NCBI RefSeq assembly: GCF_003096275.1
Contig: NZ_QENQ01000001.1
Coordinates: 3,618,009-3,682,008 of the forward strand
DNA length: 64,000 bases
Source of the DNA: Sphingomonas pokkalii
GTDB taxonomy: Bacteria; Pseudomonadota; Alphaproteobacteria; Sphingomonadales; Sphingomonadaceae
Direction: 5' to 3'
The position numbers and the translations under genes were made by a program. The notes under the pieces are model-generated. The model was not told the origin of the DNA, ran no database searches, and was given only the letters and a program-made list of their open reading frames with translations. Of this stretch, positions 15,991 to 24,868 are shown piece by piece. Every line of letters starts with the position of its first letter. Within the stretch, counting starts at the first letter, position 1.

Positions 15991-16647
15991 TCAGCCCTGG
16001 TCGGGCTGGGAGGCGATCTGGCGCAATGCCTGCTCGAACGCTTCGGGCGGCTGGCCCCCCGAGATCAGGTATTTTCCGTCGATGATGATCGCGGGCACGG
16101 CGTGAATGCCGCGCGATCGCCACAGCGTCTCCTCGCTTCGCACCGCGTCGGCATAGCGGTTGCTGTCCAGCACCTCAGCCGCGGCCGCGCCGTCCAGACC
16201 TGCCCGCTGCGCGGCGCCGAGAAGGACCGAGCGATCGCCGGGATTGCGCCCATCGGTGAAATACGCCGCGAACAGCGCATGTTTGAGTGCGTGCTGCCGG
16301 CCTTCCAACCCGGCCCAGTGGAGAAGCCGATGCGCGTCGAACGTGTTGTAGATGCGGCTCTGGTCGTCCATCGCCATCACGAAGCCCAGCGCGGCGGCGC
16401 GTTCGCGGATCATCGCCCGCGTGGCCGCCGATTGTTCGGGCGTCGATCCATATTTGCGGCCGATATGCTCGACGATGTTTTCCCCTTCCGGGACCATGTC
16501 GGGATTCAGCTCGAACGGGTGGAAGCGGAACTCCGCCGATGCCAGTTCGCGCACCCGCTCCAGCGCGACTTCGAGGCCTCTGAGCCCGATCACGCACCAC
16601 GGGCAGGCGATATCGGAGACGAAATCGATGGTCAGTGCGCGCGGCAT
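15991..16647 (-). CDS. DsbA family oxidoreductase, FrnE-like
   Basis: The protein has a thioredoxin fold with an alpha-helical insertion, and the redox motif CPWC at about residues 14-17 in SDIACPWCVIGL. The 218-residue length and the motif AVPAIIIDGKYLISGGQPPE in two pieces (cis-Pro region AVPA and later GGQPPE) match the FrnE/2-hydroxychromene isomerase branch. It has no signal peptide, so it is likely cytosolic and works in thiol-disulfide exchange under oxidative stress. It stands alone. The roughly 190-base gap to the acyltransferase start holds no recognisable feature. Confidence 0.85.
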   Translation of the reverse strand: MPRALTIDFVSDIACPWCVIGLRGLEVALERVRELASAEFRFHPFELNPDMVPEGENIVEHIGRKYGSTPEQSAATRAMIRERAAALGFVMAMDDQSRIYNTFDAHRLLHWAGLEGRQHALKHALFAAYFTDGRNPGDRSVLLGAAQRAGLDGAAAAEVLDSNRYADAVRSEETLWRSRGIHAVPAIIIDGKYLISGGQPPEAFEQALRQIASQPDQG

Positions 16648-16752
16648 GGCGAATCCTTGGGCTGTGGAGGCGTGCTAGCCGGTCGGCGCCAAGGACGGAA
16701 GCTGCCGCGCGACCGATACGGCAATGCGCATACGGCATCGACCGCCGCGGGC

Positions 16753-16778
16753 GGAACGATCCCTATCGATCTGTCGTT
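16753..16778 (+). promoter_or_regulatory. Consensus EcfG promoter
   Basis: GGAAC (16753-16757), 17 bases, CGTT (16775-16778) is an exact match to the EcfG promoter consensus. It lies 30 bases before the ATG of the small membrane peptide at 16809, with AGGGAG between, so it is well placed to drive it. Confidence 0.75.
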
Positions 16779-16808
16779 CAGGGTATAGTCTTTCAGGGAG
16801 TTCCGCCG

Positions 16809-16952
16809 ATGCTTTGGACGCTGGTCATCATTCTGATCGTATTGTGGCTGCTTGGCTTCTCGTTCCACATTGCCGGGGGAATCATCCACATCCTGCTCGT
16901 GATCGCGTTGGTGGTCGGGCTCATCCAGCTTTTCACGGGCCGCAGGGTATAG
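16809..16952 (+). CDS. Lmo0937-type small hydrophobic stress membrane peptide
   Basis: The 47-residue peptide begins MLWTLVIILIVLWLLGF, has two hydrophobic segments separated by a short His/Gly turn, and ends in FTGRRV. This matches the Lmo0937 family of small membrane proteins, which are often induced by general stress. AGGGAG lies eight bases upstream of the ATG, an exact EcfG consensus promoter is at 16753-16778, and a strong hairpin terminator follows at 16961, making a compact monocistronic stress unit. Confidence 0.85.
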   Translation: MLWTLVIILIVLWLLGFSFHIAGGIIHILLVIALVVGLIQLFTGRRV

Positions 16953-16960
16953 GAGTATCG

Positions 16961-16987
16961 CGCGGCCGGCATCATTTGCCGGCCGCG
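16961..16987 (+). terminator. Hairpin terminator after the Lmo0937-type gene
   Basis: A perfect 11-bp stem (16961-16971 with 16977-16987) with loop TCATT lies eight bases past the stop codon and is followed by GTCCTTCCTC. Confidence 0.75.
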
Positions 16988-17148
16988 GTCCTTCCTCGCA
17001 AAATTTCGCCGAATGCGCGCGTTGATTGCGATTATTCCCAAATCCGTTCGTCCGATGATGGTTTCCGGTCGCATGCCGGGCCCGTAGCGATGCTTGCAGC
17101 TTTTCTCCTGCTGCGCCAAAGGGGAGATAACCCAGGAGCCGAATTACC

Positions 17149-17793
17149 TTGAACATCAGCCCTACCGAATTCGCGAGCCTGCTTTGTTCTCGTCTGTGCC
17201 ACGATCTGCTCAGCCCTGTCGGCGCGCTGAACAATGGCCTGGAGCTGCTGGCGGACGAGCATGATCCGGAAATGCGTGCCCGCTGCCTGGAACTGCTGAG
17301 CGAGAGCGCGCGCGCAAGTGCCAACAAGCTGAAATTCTTCCGCCTGGCGTTCGGCGCGGCGGGCGGCTTTGGCGAGACGGTGGACACGCGCGAGGCGCAA
17401 GCGGCCCTGGAAGGGCTGTTCGGCGACAATCATCGCGTCAAGATCGGCTGGATGGTCGAAGAACCGGTGATGGCCAAGCAGGCGATCAAGGTGTTGCTCA
17501 ACCTGGCACTGATCGGCGGCGATGCGCTGATCCGCGGCGGCCAGCTGGATATCGGTGCCGAAACCACCGAGGGCATGATCGAGATCGTGATCCGGGCGGA
17601 CGGTCCGCGCATCGTGCTCGATCCGGAATTGCGCGGCGCGCTGGCGGGCGGTCGCGAGGAGACGCCGATCACGCCACGCGCTGCAGCCGCCTATCTCGCG
17701 CACGAACTGGTGGTACAGCATGGTGGCCAGTTGCAGGTGAGCCCGCCGGATTCCGAGGTTCTGCTGTTTGGCGCATCGTTCCCGCTCGGCTGA
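17149..17793 (+). CDS. chpT: ChpT-type histidine phosphotransferase
   Basis: ChpT passes phosphate from CckA-type hybrid kinases to CtrA and CpdR-type regulators in alphaproteobacteria. The dimerisation helix contains the phospho-acceptor His in SRLCHDLLSPVGALNNGLEL (CHDLLSPVGALNNG is the signature). A degenerate ATPase-like domain without nucleotide-binding boxes fills the C-terminal half. The length is 214. The TTG start at 17149 is preceded by AGGAG. It lies 87 bases upstream of cheA on the same strand and may share the operon. Confidence 0.88.
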   Translation: MNISPTEFASLLCSRLCHDLLSPVGALNNGLELLADEHDPEMRARCLELLSESARASANKLKFFRLAFGAAGGFGETVDTREAQAALEGLFGDNHRVKIGWMVEEPVMAKQAIKVLLNLALIGGDALIRGGQLDIGAETTEGMIEIVIRADGPRIVLDPELRGALAGGREETPITPRAAAAYLAHELVVQHGGQLQVSPPDSEVLLFGASFPLG

Positions 17794-17880
17794 AAAGTCC
17801 TCGGGCGCGATACTGCGATTCTAACCCCGAATTAACTGACGCGCCCCCATGGTGCCCCCGGAAACTTCCACCGGGGCCCC

Positions 17881-20190
17881 ATGGACGATCTGCTGCAGGA
17901 TTTCATCGCAGAGACGCGCGAAACGCTCGAAGCGCTTTCGGGCGAGATCGTCGCGTGGGAGGCGCATCCCGCGGATCGCGCGCGGCTCGACGCCATTTTC
18001 CGTTTCGTCCATACCGTGAAGGGGAGCTGCGGTTTCCTGGATCTGCCGCGCCTGGAGCGCTTGGCCCATGCGGCGGAGGATGCCCTCGCGCAGGTGCGCG
18101 ATGGCGCCCGCACGCCCGATCGCGCGCTGGTCAACGCGGTGCTGGCGGTGGTCGACCGGATCGGAGAGATCGTCGAAGCCATCGATGCGGGCCACGCGCT
18201 CGACCATGGCGGCGAGGATCTGCTGATCGCGGCGCTGGCCGAAGGATCGTCGGAAGTCATCGCGGCGGCGGCCATCGGTGCGCCGCGCACGGCATCGCGG
18301 AGCGTGCGGCTGAACGTCGATCTGCTCGATCGCATGATGATCGGCATGTCGGAAATGGTGCTGGCGCGCAACGAACTGGCGCGTCGGCTGCGGATGAATG
18401 CGATCGATCCCGCCGTTGAGGCGGCGCTGGAACGGCTCTCGCTCACCGTGGGCGAGATGCGCGATACCGTCATGCGTACCCGGATGCAGAAGATCGACGC
18501 GCTCTTCTCCCCGTTGCCGCGCATGGTCCGGGACATTGCCGCGACGCTGGGCAAATCGGTATCGCTGGAGATCGAAGGCGGCGACGTCGAACTCGATCGC
18601 GAGATGATCGAGGTATTGCGCGATCCATTGGTCCACATCATCCGCAATGCGATCGATCACGGCATCGAAGCGCCTGCGGAGCGCCGGGGTGCCGGCAAGC
18701 GCGAAGCCGGCCGCCTGACCGTGTCCGCCCGCCAGTCCGGCAACCAGATCATCGTCGATATCGTCGATGACGGGCGGGGGGTGGACGTCGATCGGCTGAT
18801 CGCCAAGCTCGCGGCGATCGGCGTTCGTTCCGAGCGGGAACTCCGCGCGCTGCCGCTGCGCGCGCAGCTCGAACTGATGTTCCACCCGGGGCTTTCCAGC
18901 CGCGACAGCGTGTCCGAAGTGAGCGGACGTGGCGTGGGGATGGACGTGGTGAAGTCCTGCGTCGATCAGATCGGCGGGCGTATCGAGCTCGAAAATCGCC
19001 CCGGCCACGGACTGCATATCGCGATCCGGGTGCCGCTGACGCTGTCGATCATGTCGGCGATCATCGTCGGCGTGGGCAAGCAGCGGTTCGCGATCCCGCG
19101 GCAATCGATCGACGAGATCGTGCGCGCACAGGGTGCCGCGATCCGCATCGACGTGCTGGGGGGCGCGCCGATTGCGACGGTGCGCGAGCGGCGGATGCCG
19201 CTGCTCGACCTTGCAGAACTGCTCGACCTGCCCCGATCGGGTTCGGCGACGGCGCAGATGCTCGTGATCGTTGCTGCCGGCCCCGGCAGCTATGCGCTCG
19301 CCGTGGACAGCGTGATCGATAACGAGGAACTGGTGATCAAGCCGGCCTCGCCCGCGGTGATGGCCACGGGCATCTATGCGGGCCAGACGCTTCCCGATTC
19401 GGGCCTGCCGATGCTGCTGCTCGACGGCGGCGGCATGGCGCGCGTGGCGGGGCTCGATTTCTCCCGCGATCTCGACGAGGCGTTCGGTGCGGCGTCGGCA
19501 GAGCCCGAGGCGCCGGGCTTGCCTGCGCTGCTGTTCCGCGATCTCGACGGTGCGCACCGGGCGGTGCCGCTGGCCGCCGTGGACCGGGTGGAGCAGGTGG
19601 CGTCCAGCCAGGTCTGCCACGCTGCCGGCCAGTACCGGCTTACCGTGGACGGCCGCATCCTGCCGTTGGCCATGCAGGGCACGATCGATGGCCGGGCGCG
19701 GTTCAGCGTGCTGCGCCTGAAGGACGAGGATGTCGAGGTAACCTATGCCATCGACGAGGCGCTGGACATCATCGCCTTGCCCGCGGATTTCGTGCCGGCG
19801 CGCGTCCCGGGGCGGGCGGCGGGCGTGGCCCTGGTGGACGGCGAGCAGATCGAACTGCTGGACGTGCTTTGGGTGTTCGACGCCCATGCCGATCGCGCCA
19901 CAGCGCGCGAGGCGCCCTTGTGCCTGATCGCCGGCGACAGGGATGGCTGGATGACGACCTTCGTCCGCCCGCTTCTGGAAAGCGCCGGCTATCGCGTCGC
20001 CACGGCGCTCGCCGCGGGGGAGGCGCCGGCCGTCATCCTTTCGGCCGATGCAAGCGACGCGCCACAGGCCGACGCGCCGGTGGTGCGGCTGCGGCGCAAG
20101 CGTCAGGCCGAAGCCGGCGACGACAGCGTCTATCGGTATGACCGCGCGGGATTGCTGTTCGCGCTGGAAGCGCGGGTGGGAGCACGTTGA
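17881..20190 (+). CDS. cheA: Chemotaxis histidine kinase CheA with a degenerate C-terminal receiver
   Basis: CheA autophosphorylates and feeds CheY and CheB. In order there is an HPt domain with His44 in RFVHTVKGSCGF, a dimerisation region (about 135-195), an ATPase with N-box HIIRNAIDHGIE and G-box GRGVGMDVVKS, and a CheW-like domain (about 380-515). A second weaker CheW-like segment (about 540-665) follows, then a receiver-like end (about 680-769). In that end the acidic pair is missing and the usual phospho-Asp position reads VILSADAS, so it should not accept phosphate. There is no obvious P2 domain. It abuts cheW by one base. Confidence 0.92.
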   Translation: MDDLLQDFIAETRETLEALSGEIVAWEAHPADRARLDAIFRFVHTVKGSCGFLDLPRLERLAHAAEDALAQVRDGARTPDRALVNAVLAVVDRIGEIVEAIDAGHALDHGGEDLLIAALAEGSSEVIAAAAIGAPRTASRSVRLNVDLLDRMMIGMSEMVLARNELARRLRMNAIDPAVEAALERLSLTVGEMRDTVMRTRMQKIDALFSPLPRMVRDIAATLGKSVSLEIEGGDVELDREMIEVLRDPLVHIIRNAIDHGIEAPAERRGAGKREAGRLTVSARQSGNQIIVDIVDDGRGVDVDRLIAKLAAIGVRSERELRALPLRAQLELMFHPGLSSRDSVSEVSGRGVGMDVVKSCVDQIGGRIELENRPGHGLHIAIRVPLTLSIMSAIIVGVGKQRFAIPRQSIDEIVRAQGAAIRIDVLGGAPIATVRERRMPLLDLAELLDLPRSGSATAQMLVIVAAGPGSYALAVDSVIDNEELVIKPASPAVMATGIYAGQTLPDSGLPMLLLDGGGMARVAGLDFSRDLDEAFGAASAEPEAPGLPALLFRDLDGAHRAVPLAAVDRVEQVASSQVCHAAGQYRLTVDGRILPLAMQGTIDGRARFSVLRLKDEDVEVTYAIDEALDIIALPADFVPARVPGRAAGVALVDGEQIELLDVLWVFDAHADRATAREAPLCLIAGDRDGWMTTFVRPLLESAGYRVATALAAGEAPAVILSADASDAPQADAPVVRLRRKRQAEAGDDSVYRYDRAGLLFALEARVGAR

Positions 20191-20624
20191 TGCAACGGCT
20201 GTTCCTGATCGCCGAAGTCGCCGGGCGTACCGTGGCGATCGATTCGGACCAGGTCGAATCGGTCGTCGATATCGGCGAGGTGACGGCGGTGCCGCGTGCC
20301 GCCAAGCCGGTGCGCGGGCTCGCCGCGCTGCGCAGCCGGGTGGTCACGGTGGTGGATACCGAAGCGGCGCTGGGGTTGAACGGGTGCTCCCTGGCGCGGC
20401 GCGCGGTCATCACCCGTGTGGACGGGCATTCCTATGCGATGCTTGTCGATGTTCTGGAGGACGTCGCGCCGTTCGTGCTCAAGCCGCTGGCCAGCGGCGT
20501 CGCGCTGGAAGGGGCCTGGGGCACCGCCGCGCGTGGACTGATCGAACGCGACGGCGAACCGATACTTGCGATCGATCTTGGCGCGCTGGTTCCCGGATCA
20601 ACGCTGCTGCCCGATCAGGATTAA
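20190..20624 (+). CDS. cheW: Chemotaxis coupling protein CheW
   Basis: CheW couples receptors to CheA. The 144-residue product is a single CheW domain: FLIAEVAGRTVAIDSDQVES at the start, VRGLAALRSRVVTVVDTEAAL in the middle (both shown in part) and the typical interface near VLEDVAPF. The ATG at 20190 shares one base with the cheA stop. No methyl-accepting receptor or flagellar gene is encoded in the window, so the input of this system is unknown. Confidence 0.9.
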   Translation: MQRLFLIAEVAGRTVAIDSDQVESVVDIGEVTAVPRAAKPVRGLAALRSRVVTVVDTEAALGLNGCSLARRAVITRVDGHSYAMLVDVLEDVAPFVLKPLASGVALEGAWGTAARGLIERDGEPILAIDLGALVPGSTLLPDQD

Positions 20625-20691
20625 CGGGACGCTTACATCTTGTTCGGCATAAGCAGGGGCCAAAAACACCTGCCAACGGGATCCGGGGAAA

Positions 20692-21057
20692 ATGAAAACG
20701 TGCCTCGTCGTGGACGATTCGAAGGTGATCCGGAAAGTCGCCCGGCACATTCTCGAAACACTCGAGTTCGACGTCCGCGAAGCAGCCGATGGGCGCGAAG
20801 CGCTCGATGCCTGCCTTGCCGATGCGCCCGACGTGATCCTGCTCGATTGGAATATGCCGGTGATGAGCGGGATGGATTTCCTGCGCGCGCTGAAGGAAGC
20901 GGGGTTGCCGCAACGGCCGAAAGTGGTGTTCTGCACCACGGAGAACGGCATGGCCTATATTCGCGCCGCGATCGAAGCGGGGGCCGACGAATATGTGATG
21001 AAGCCGTTCGATCGCGAGACGCTGGAAAGCAAGCTGCAGATCGTCGGCGTCGCGTGA
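20692..21057 (+). CDS. cheY: CheY-type single-domain response regulator
   Basis: This stand-alone receiver of 121 residues has all active-site residues: acidic pair in VVDDSKVIR, phospho-acceptor Asp in VILLDWNMPVM (about residue 53), conserved Thr in FCTTENG and Lys in VMKPFD. No output domain is present. It lies between cheW and cheB and is probably phosphorylated by CheA, acting on a motor or on another kinase pathway such as the ChpT relay upstream. Confidence 0.92.
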   Translation: MKTCLVVDDSKVIRKVARHILETLEFDVREAADGREALDACLADAPDVILLDWNMPVMSGMDFLRALKEAGLPQRPKVVFCTTENGMAYIRAAIEAGADEYVMKPFDRETLESKLQIVGVA

Positions 21058-21077
21058 ATCGATAGCGGACCGCACGC

Positions 21078-22178
21078 GTGACGAGCCCGCTCGCTTCGTG
21101 CCCACCGGATCGGGTGTGCCAGCGGTCCGGTCATGGCCGGGTGTTGATCGTCGACGATTCGGTCGTTGCGCGATCGGTTCTCAGTCGGATGGTGGAAGGC
21201 ACGCGCCGATTCCACGTCGTCGCGGCGTTGGGCGAGGCCCGGAGCGCGCTGGAATATCTGCGGACGAACCGGGTGGACATCATCCTGCTCGATATCGCGA
21301 TGCCGGGCATCGACGGACTTACCGCGTTGCCCGATGTTGTGCTGGCAGGCCAGGGCGCCAAGGTGCTGATCGTATCCTCTTCCGCCGATGAGGGGGCGGC
21401 GACGACGCTCCAGGCGCTCGCCCTCGGTGCTGCGGATACCTTGGTGAAGCCCGGAGTCGGCGCGTTCGGCGGGCGGTTTGCGGAAGTGCTGGAAGAGCGG
21501 CTGTCGAAACTGTTCGAGCCGACCGGGGATGGGGGCTGTTCCGCGCGGGCCCAGCCGCCGTCTCCCGCGGCGGTACGGCCGCGCAGTCCGCTGGCCATGC
21601 TGGAGCCGTTCCAGATCGTCGCCATCGGTGCTTCGACCGGCGGCATCCACGCGCTGAGCCAGTTGCTGCGGGAAATTCCAGCGTCTTTCCAGCAGGCGAT
21701 CCTGGTGACCCAGCATCTGCCGCCGAGCTTCATGCACTATTTCGCGACGCAACTGGCCGTGCTGGGCGGGCGCCCGTGCGAAGTGGCGACCGATCGGCTG
21801 CGCATCCGCCCCGGGCGAATCATCATCGCGCCGGGTGAAGCCCATCTCCGCGTCGTGCGCACCTCGGAAGGCGCGGCGATCCGATTGAGCACGGAATGGG
21901 CGAAAAGCGGCTGTATGCCCTCCGTGGATCCGATGTTCGAAAGCGTCGCCGAAGTATATGCGAGCCGTGCGGTGGGCGTGGTGCTGAGCGGCATGGGGCG
22001 CGACGGCTGCGAAGGCGCCGGGCGGCTGATCGAGGCGGGGGCGCCGGTATTGGCACAGGACCAGGCGACCTCGGTCGTCTGGGGGATGCCGGGCGCGGTC
22101 GCCAATGCCGGGCGGGCGACGGCGGTGCTGCCGCCGGACGAAATCGGCCGACTGATCGGCAGGGGAGCCGCGCGATGA
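21078..22178 (+). CDS. cheB: Chemotaxis protein-glutamate methylesterase CheB
   Basis: CheB removes methyl groups from chemoreceptors. The N-terminal receiver (about 20-140) has VLIVDDSVVARS and the phospho-acceptor in IILLDIAMPGIDG. The C-terminal esterase domain (about 175-366) shows the catalytic triad motifs AIGASTGG (Ser), VTQHLPPSF (His) and VVLSGMGRDGCEGA (Asp). It starts at a GTG; an N-terminal extension of about 20 residues precedes the receiver, so a later start is possible. It overlaps cheR by four bases. Confidence 0.92.
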   Translation: MTSPLASCPPDRVCQRSGHGRVLIVDDSVVARSVLSRMVEGTRRFHVVAALGEARSALEYLRTNRVDIILLDIAMPGIDGLTALPDVVLAGQGAKVLIVSSSADEGAATTLQALALGAADTLVKPGVGAFGGRFAEVLEERLSKLFEPTGDGGCSARAQPPSPAAVRPRSPLAMLEPFQIVAIGASTGGIHALSQLLREIPASFQQAILVTQHLPPSFMHYFATQLAVLGGRPCEVATDRLRIRPGRIIIAPGEAHLRVVRTSEGAAIRLSTEWAKSGCMPSVDPMFESVAEVYASRAVGVVLSGMGRDGCEGAGRLIEAGAPVLAQDQATSVVWGMPGAVANAGRATAVLPPDEIGRLIGRGAAR

Positions 22179-23026
22179 TCGGGCGAGAGACGCCTTCGGC
22201 GGGTGCGATGCAGTTGATCGGATCGCTGCTGGAACAGCGCACCGGCCAGCAGATCGCCGCCAACCGCGCATGGCGAATCGAGACGGCGCTCAAGCCATTG
22301 CTGCGCGAGCATGGCCTGGCGAGCGTCGATGCGCTGGTCGGTCGGCTGATCGCGTCGCGCACGGGGGAACTGGCGGACAAGGTGGTCGATGTGCTGCTGA
22401 ACCAGGAAACGAGCTTCTTTCGCGACGGCGCGGTGCTGGAGCATCTGGTGCAGGCGGCGCAGGCGATGCAGGAGGAGGGGCCGGGCCGCCGCCTGCGAAT
22501 CTGGTCGGCGGGCTGTTCGACGGGTCAGGAGCCGCTGTCGCTTGCAATGCTGCTCGCCGAACGGGCGGATGCATTTGCGATGCCGCCGGAGATCGTGGCC
22601 AGCGACGTATCACCGGCGGCGATCGCCCGCGCCCGCGCCGGTCGTTATTCGCAGTTCGAGATTCAGCGCGGCCTGCCGGTTCGCCGCATGGTGCAATGGT
22701 TCGATGCCACTGGCGCGGGCGAATGGGTGGCCAAGCCCGATCTGGTGCGCCGCATCCAGTTCCGCCGGCACAATCTGACCGCGGACGCGCCGCCCCCCGG
22801 CCGGTTCGACATCATCCTGTGCCGCAATGTGATGCTCTATTTCTCACCCGCGCTGCGCCGCCAGGTGTTCGACGAACTGGCCGGCGCCATCCGCCCCGGC
22901 GGGCTGCTGGTGCTTGGTGCAGGCGAAACCGTGATCGGGCTTACGGAACGCTTCATTCCGAGCCAGGCCTTTCGCGGCATGTATGTCGCCATCGATGCCG
23001 CAGCGCCGCTCGCCGCCATTGCCTGA
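22175..23026 (+). CDS. cheR: Chemotaxis protein methyltransferase CheR
   Basis: CheR methylates chemoreceptor glutamates with SAM. The helical N-domain is followed by the class I methyltransferase motif RIWSAGCSTGQEPLSLAM (SAGCSTGQEPLS is diagnostic), NQETSFFRD for the substrate region and DIILCRNVMLYF for motif IV. The start ATG 22175 lies inside the cheB stop (ATGA) and gives 283 residues. It closes the cheA-W-Y-B-R set. Confidence 0.93.
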   Translation: MIGRETPSAGAMQLIGSLLEQRTGQQIAANRAWRIETALKPLLREHGLASVDALVGRLIASRTGELADKVVDVLLNQETSFFRDGAVLEHLVQAAQAMQEEGPGRRLRIWSAGCSTGQEPLSLAMLLAERADAFAMPPEIVASDVSPAAIARARAGRYSQFEIQRGLPVRRMVQWFDATGAGEWVAKPDLVRRIQFRRHNLTADAPPPGRFDIILCRNVMLYFSPALRRQVFDELAGAIRPGGLLVLGAGETVIGLTERFIPSQAFRGMYVAIDAAAPLAAIA

Positions 23027-23030
23027 AACC

Positions 23031-23753
23031 ATGGCTGCAGTAGAAGAGTGCATGATCGATGGGCTTGAGATACTGGATGCACCGTCGCCGAACCATGGCG
23101 AACGCTTGTTGCCGATTTCGATGATCGTGCTCCACTATACCGGGATGGAGAGCGGAGCGGCGGCGCTGGCCCGCTTGCGCGATCCCGATGCCCAGGTTTC
23201 CGCGCATTATCTGATCGAGGAGGATGGTCGCATCTTCCGGCTGGTCGCGGAGGAACGGCGCGCCTGGCACGCAGGCCGCGCGCATTGGCGCGGGATATCG
23301 GACGTCAATTCGGCATCGATCGGCATCGAGATCGTCAATCCCGGTCATGCATTCGGCTATCGCCCCTTCACGCCCGAGCAGATGGGCGCGCTGATCCCGC
23401 TCGTGGCGGAGATCAAGGCGCGGCACGGCATCACCCGCGGCAATGTGGTGGGCCATTCGGATGTGGCGCCGGCGCGCAAGCAGGATCCGGGCGAACTGTT
23501 CAACTGGCATGCGTTGGCGCGGCTTCGGCTTGCGCTGCCGCGGCCAACGCGCAACCTGGTCGATCCCGGCTGGCCCGATGGCGGCTTCATGCTGGCGCTG
23601 GAGCGCTTCGGCTATGACGTCACCGATCCGGTCGCGGCGGTGACCGCGTTCCAGCGCCGGTTCCGCCCCGAGATGATCGATGGCGAAATCGACATGGAAT
23701 GCCGGTGCATCCTGCTGGCGCTGCTGCTGCCGAAGCCCCAGGGCGAGGATTGA
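23031..23753 (+). CDS. AmpD-type N-acetylmuramoyl-L-alanine amidase
   Basis: This amidase_2 family zinc amidase cleaves the muramyl-alanine bond. Zinc ligands are visible in IVLHYTGM (first His) and VGHSDVAPARKQDPG (second His plus the catalytic Lys/Asp region). A C-terminal segment (about 185-235) resembles a peptidoglycan-binding helical module. No signal peptide is seen, so it is likely the cytoplasmic recycling enzyme, a counterpart to NagZ. The start is uncertain between 23031 and 23052. It lies close behind cheR but is functionally separate. Confidence 0.85.
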   Translation: MAAVEECMIDGLEILDAPSPNHGERLLPISMIVLHYTGMESGAAALARLRDPDAQVSAHYLIEEDGRIFRLVAEERRAWHAGRAHWRGISDVNSASIGIEIVNPGHAFGYRPFTPEQMGALIPLVAEIKARHGITRGNVVGHSDVAPARKQDPGELFNWHALARLRLALPRPTRNLVDPGWPDGGFMLALERFGYDVTDPVAAVTAFQRRFRPEMIDGEIDMECRCILLALLLPKPQGED

Positions 23754-23834
23754 ATCGCCCGCGGGGCGATTAACCGAAAATCCTTACTAAATCGCAAGCG
23801 AAGTTTGCTGAACTGTTACCCGGAGGAACAGTCG

Positions 23835-24368
23835 GTGAGCTTTTCGATTCGCCCCCCTATGACCGCCATCGGCCCGGTGCATGTCCGCATGACGGGGGTC
23901 GTGCGCGGAGACGAAAAAGGGCCAGGCGTAGAGATCGTCAACGCTCCCACCACCGCAGAGGCGACAGCCGAGTTGCACCGGGTTGCCCGCGTTTCGGGAG
24001 CGGACAATGTGGTGAGCGTCGCAGCCGATTATCGTCGGGCAGCGCTTGCGGGCGGCACGACGAGCACCCAGTGGCGGATCGAGGTGCAGGCCTGGGGCAC
24101 TGCAATGGCACCCGCCAAGGTGGAGCCTGCGGAAGCCCCCGAACCGAAGGTGCCCGACGACGACAACCGCACCAAGGATGCCAAGGCAGACCAAAAAGTC
24201 TCGCCGAACGACGCGACCGATCCCGCGGCCCGCAGTACGCCCGAGGTTGCCGAGCCCGCTCCCGCCCAGCCGGCGCCCATGCCAAAGGCGGCACCCGCGC
24301 CAGGCAGCGCCGATACGGCCGCGCCGAAGATGCCCGAAAGCGGCACGCCGCCGCCGCCGCCGCGCTGA
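23835..24368 (+). CDS. Hypothetical protein with YbjQ-like domain and Pro/Ala-rich tail
   Basis: I cannot name this gene with confidence. The N-terminal 90 residues include a compact alpha/beta pattern (HVRMTGVVRG, then ATAELHRVARVSGADNVVSV) reminiscent of the YbjQ/UPF0145 putative heavy-metal-binding fold. The last 90 residues are a low-complexity Pro, Ala, Glu and Lys tail ending in a run of prolines. The GTG at 23835 has CGGAGGAA eight bases upstream and is preferred over the in-frame start at 23805. It directly precedes rnpB. Confidence 0.7.
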   Translation: MSFSIRPPMTAIGPVHVRMTGVVRGDEKGPGVEIVNAPTTAEATAELHRVARVSGADNVVSVAADYRRAALAGGTTSTQWRIEVQAWGTAMAPAKVEPAEAPEPKVPDDDNRTKDAKADQKVSPNDATDPAARSTPEVAEPAPAQPAPMPKAAPAPGSADTAAPKMPESGTPPPPPR

Positions 24369-24402
24369 ACGCTTGCGTGCCGGCGCCCAGCCGCTAGAGA
24401 TG

Positions 24403-24796
24403 GCCGGGCCAGAGGGTCGGGCGGCCGCCGCCTGCTTGTGAAAGCAGGGGGAGGAAAGTCCGGGCTCCACGGAACGACGGTGGCGGGTAATGCCCGCCGG
24501 GGGTGACCCCAGGGAAAGTGCCACAGAGAGCAGACCGCCCACTGCTCGCCGCGCGAGCGGAGAGTAAGGGCAAGGGTGAAAGGGTGCGGCAAGAGCGCAC
24601 CGCGCGACCGGCAACGGAAGCGGCTTGGTAAACCCCACCGGGAGCAAGACCGAATAGGGACGGCACATGCGCCTCGTTCCGGCGCGTCGTCCGGGTTGGT
24701 TGCTGGAGCGGCGGAGCGATCCGTCGCCTAGAGGAATGGTCGCCTATCCTTCGCGAGAAGGTGGACAGAACCCGGCTTACAGACCCTCTGGCATTT
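24403..24796 (+). ncRNA. rnpB: RNase P RNA, class A
   Basis: This is the catalytic RNA that matures tRNA 5' ends. Conserved blocks are present: GAGGAAAGTCCGGGCTCCAC near 24450, AGGGAAAGTGCCACAGA in the middle and GGACAGAACCCGGCTTACAG near 24763. Helix P1 pairs GCCAGAGGGTC (24406-24416) with GACCCTCTGGC (24782-24792), and a T5 run follows. The ends are approximate. The open frames drawn through this region are not genes. Confidence 0.96.
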
Positions 24797-24868
24797 TTGG
24801 CGGTGGCAGGTGTTGCGGTGCGGCGAGGCTCTGGCCTTTGGCCGGGCCCGCGCCTATTTGGGCGCGCT

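Noticed and set aside
17821..19887. Minus-strand open frame of about 690 codons opposite cheA
   Set aside because: The composition is typical of an antisense shadow (many Arg, His, Asp) and cheA on the plus strand shows all expected domains.
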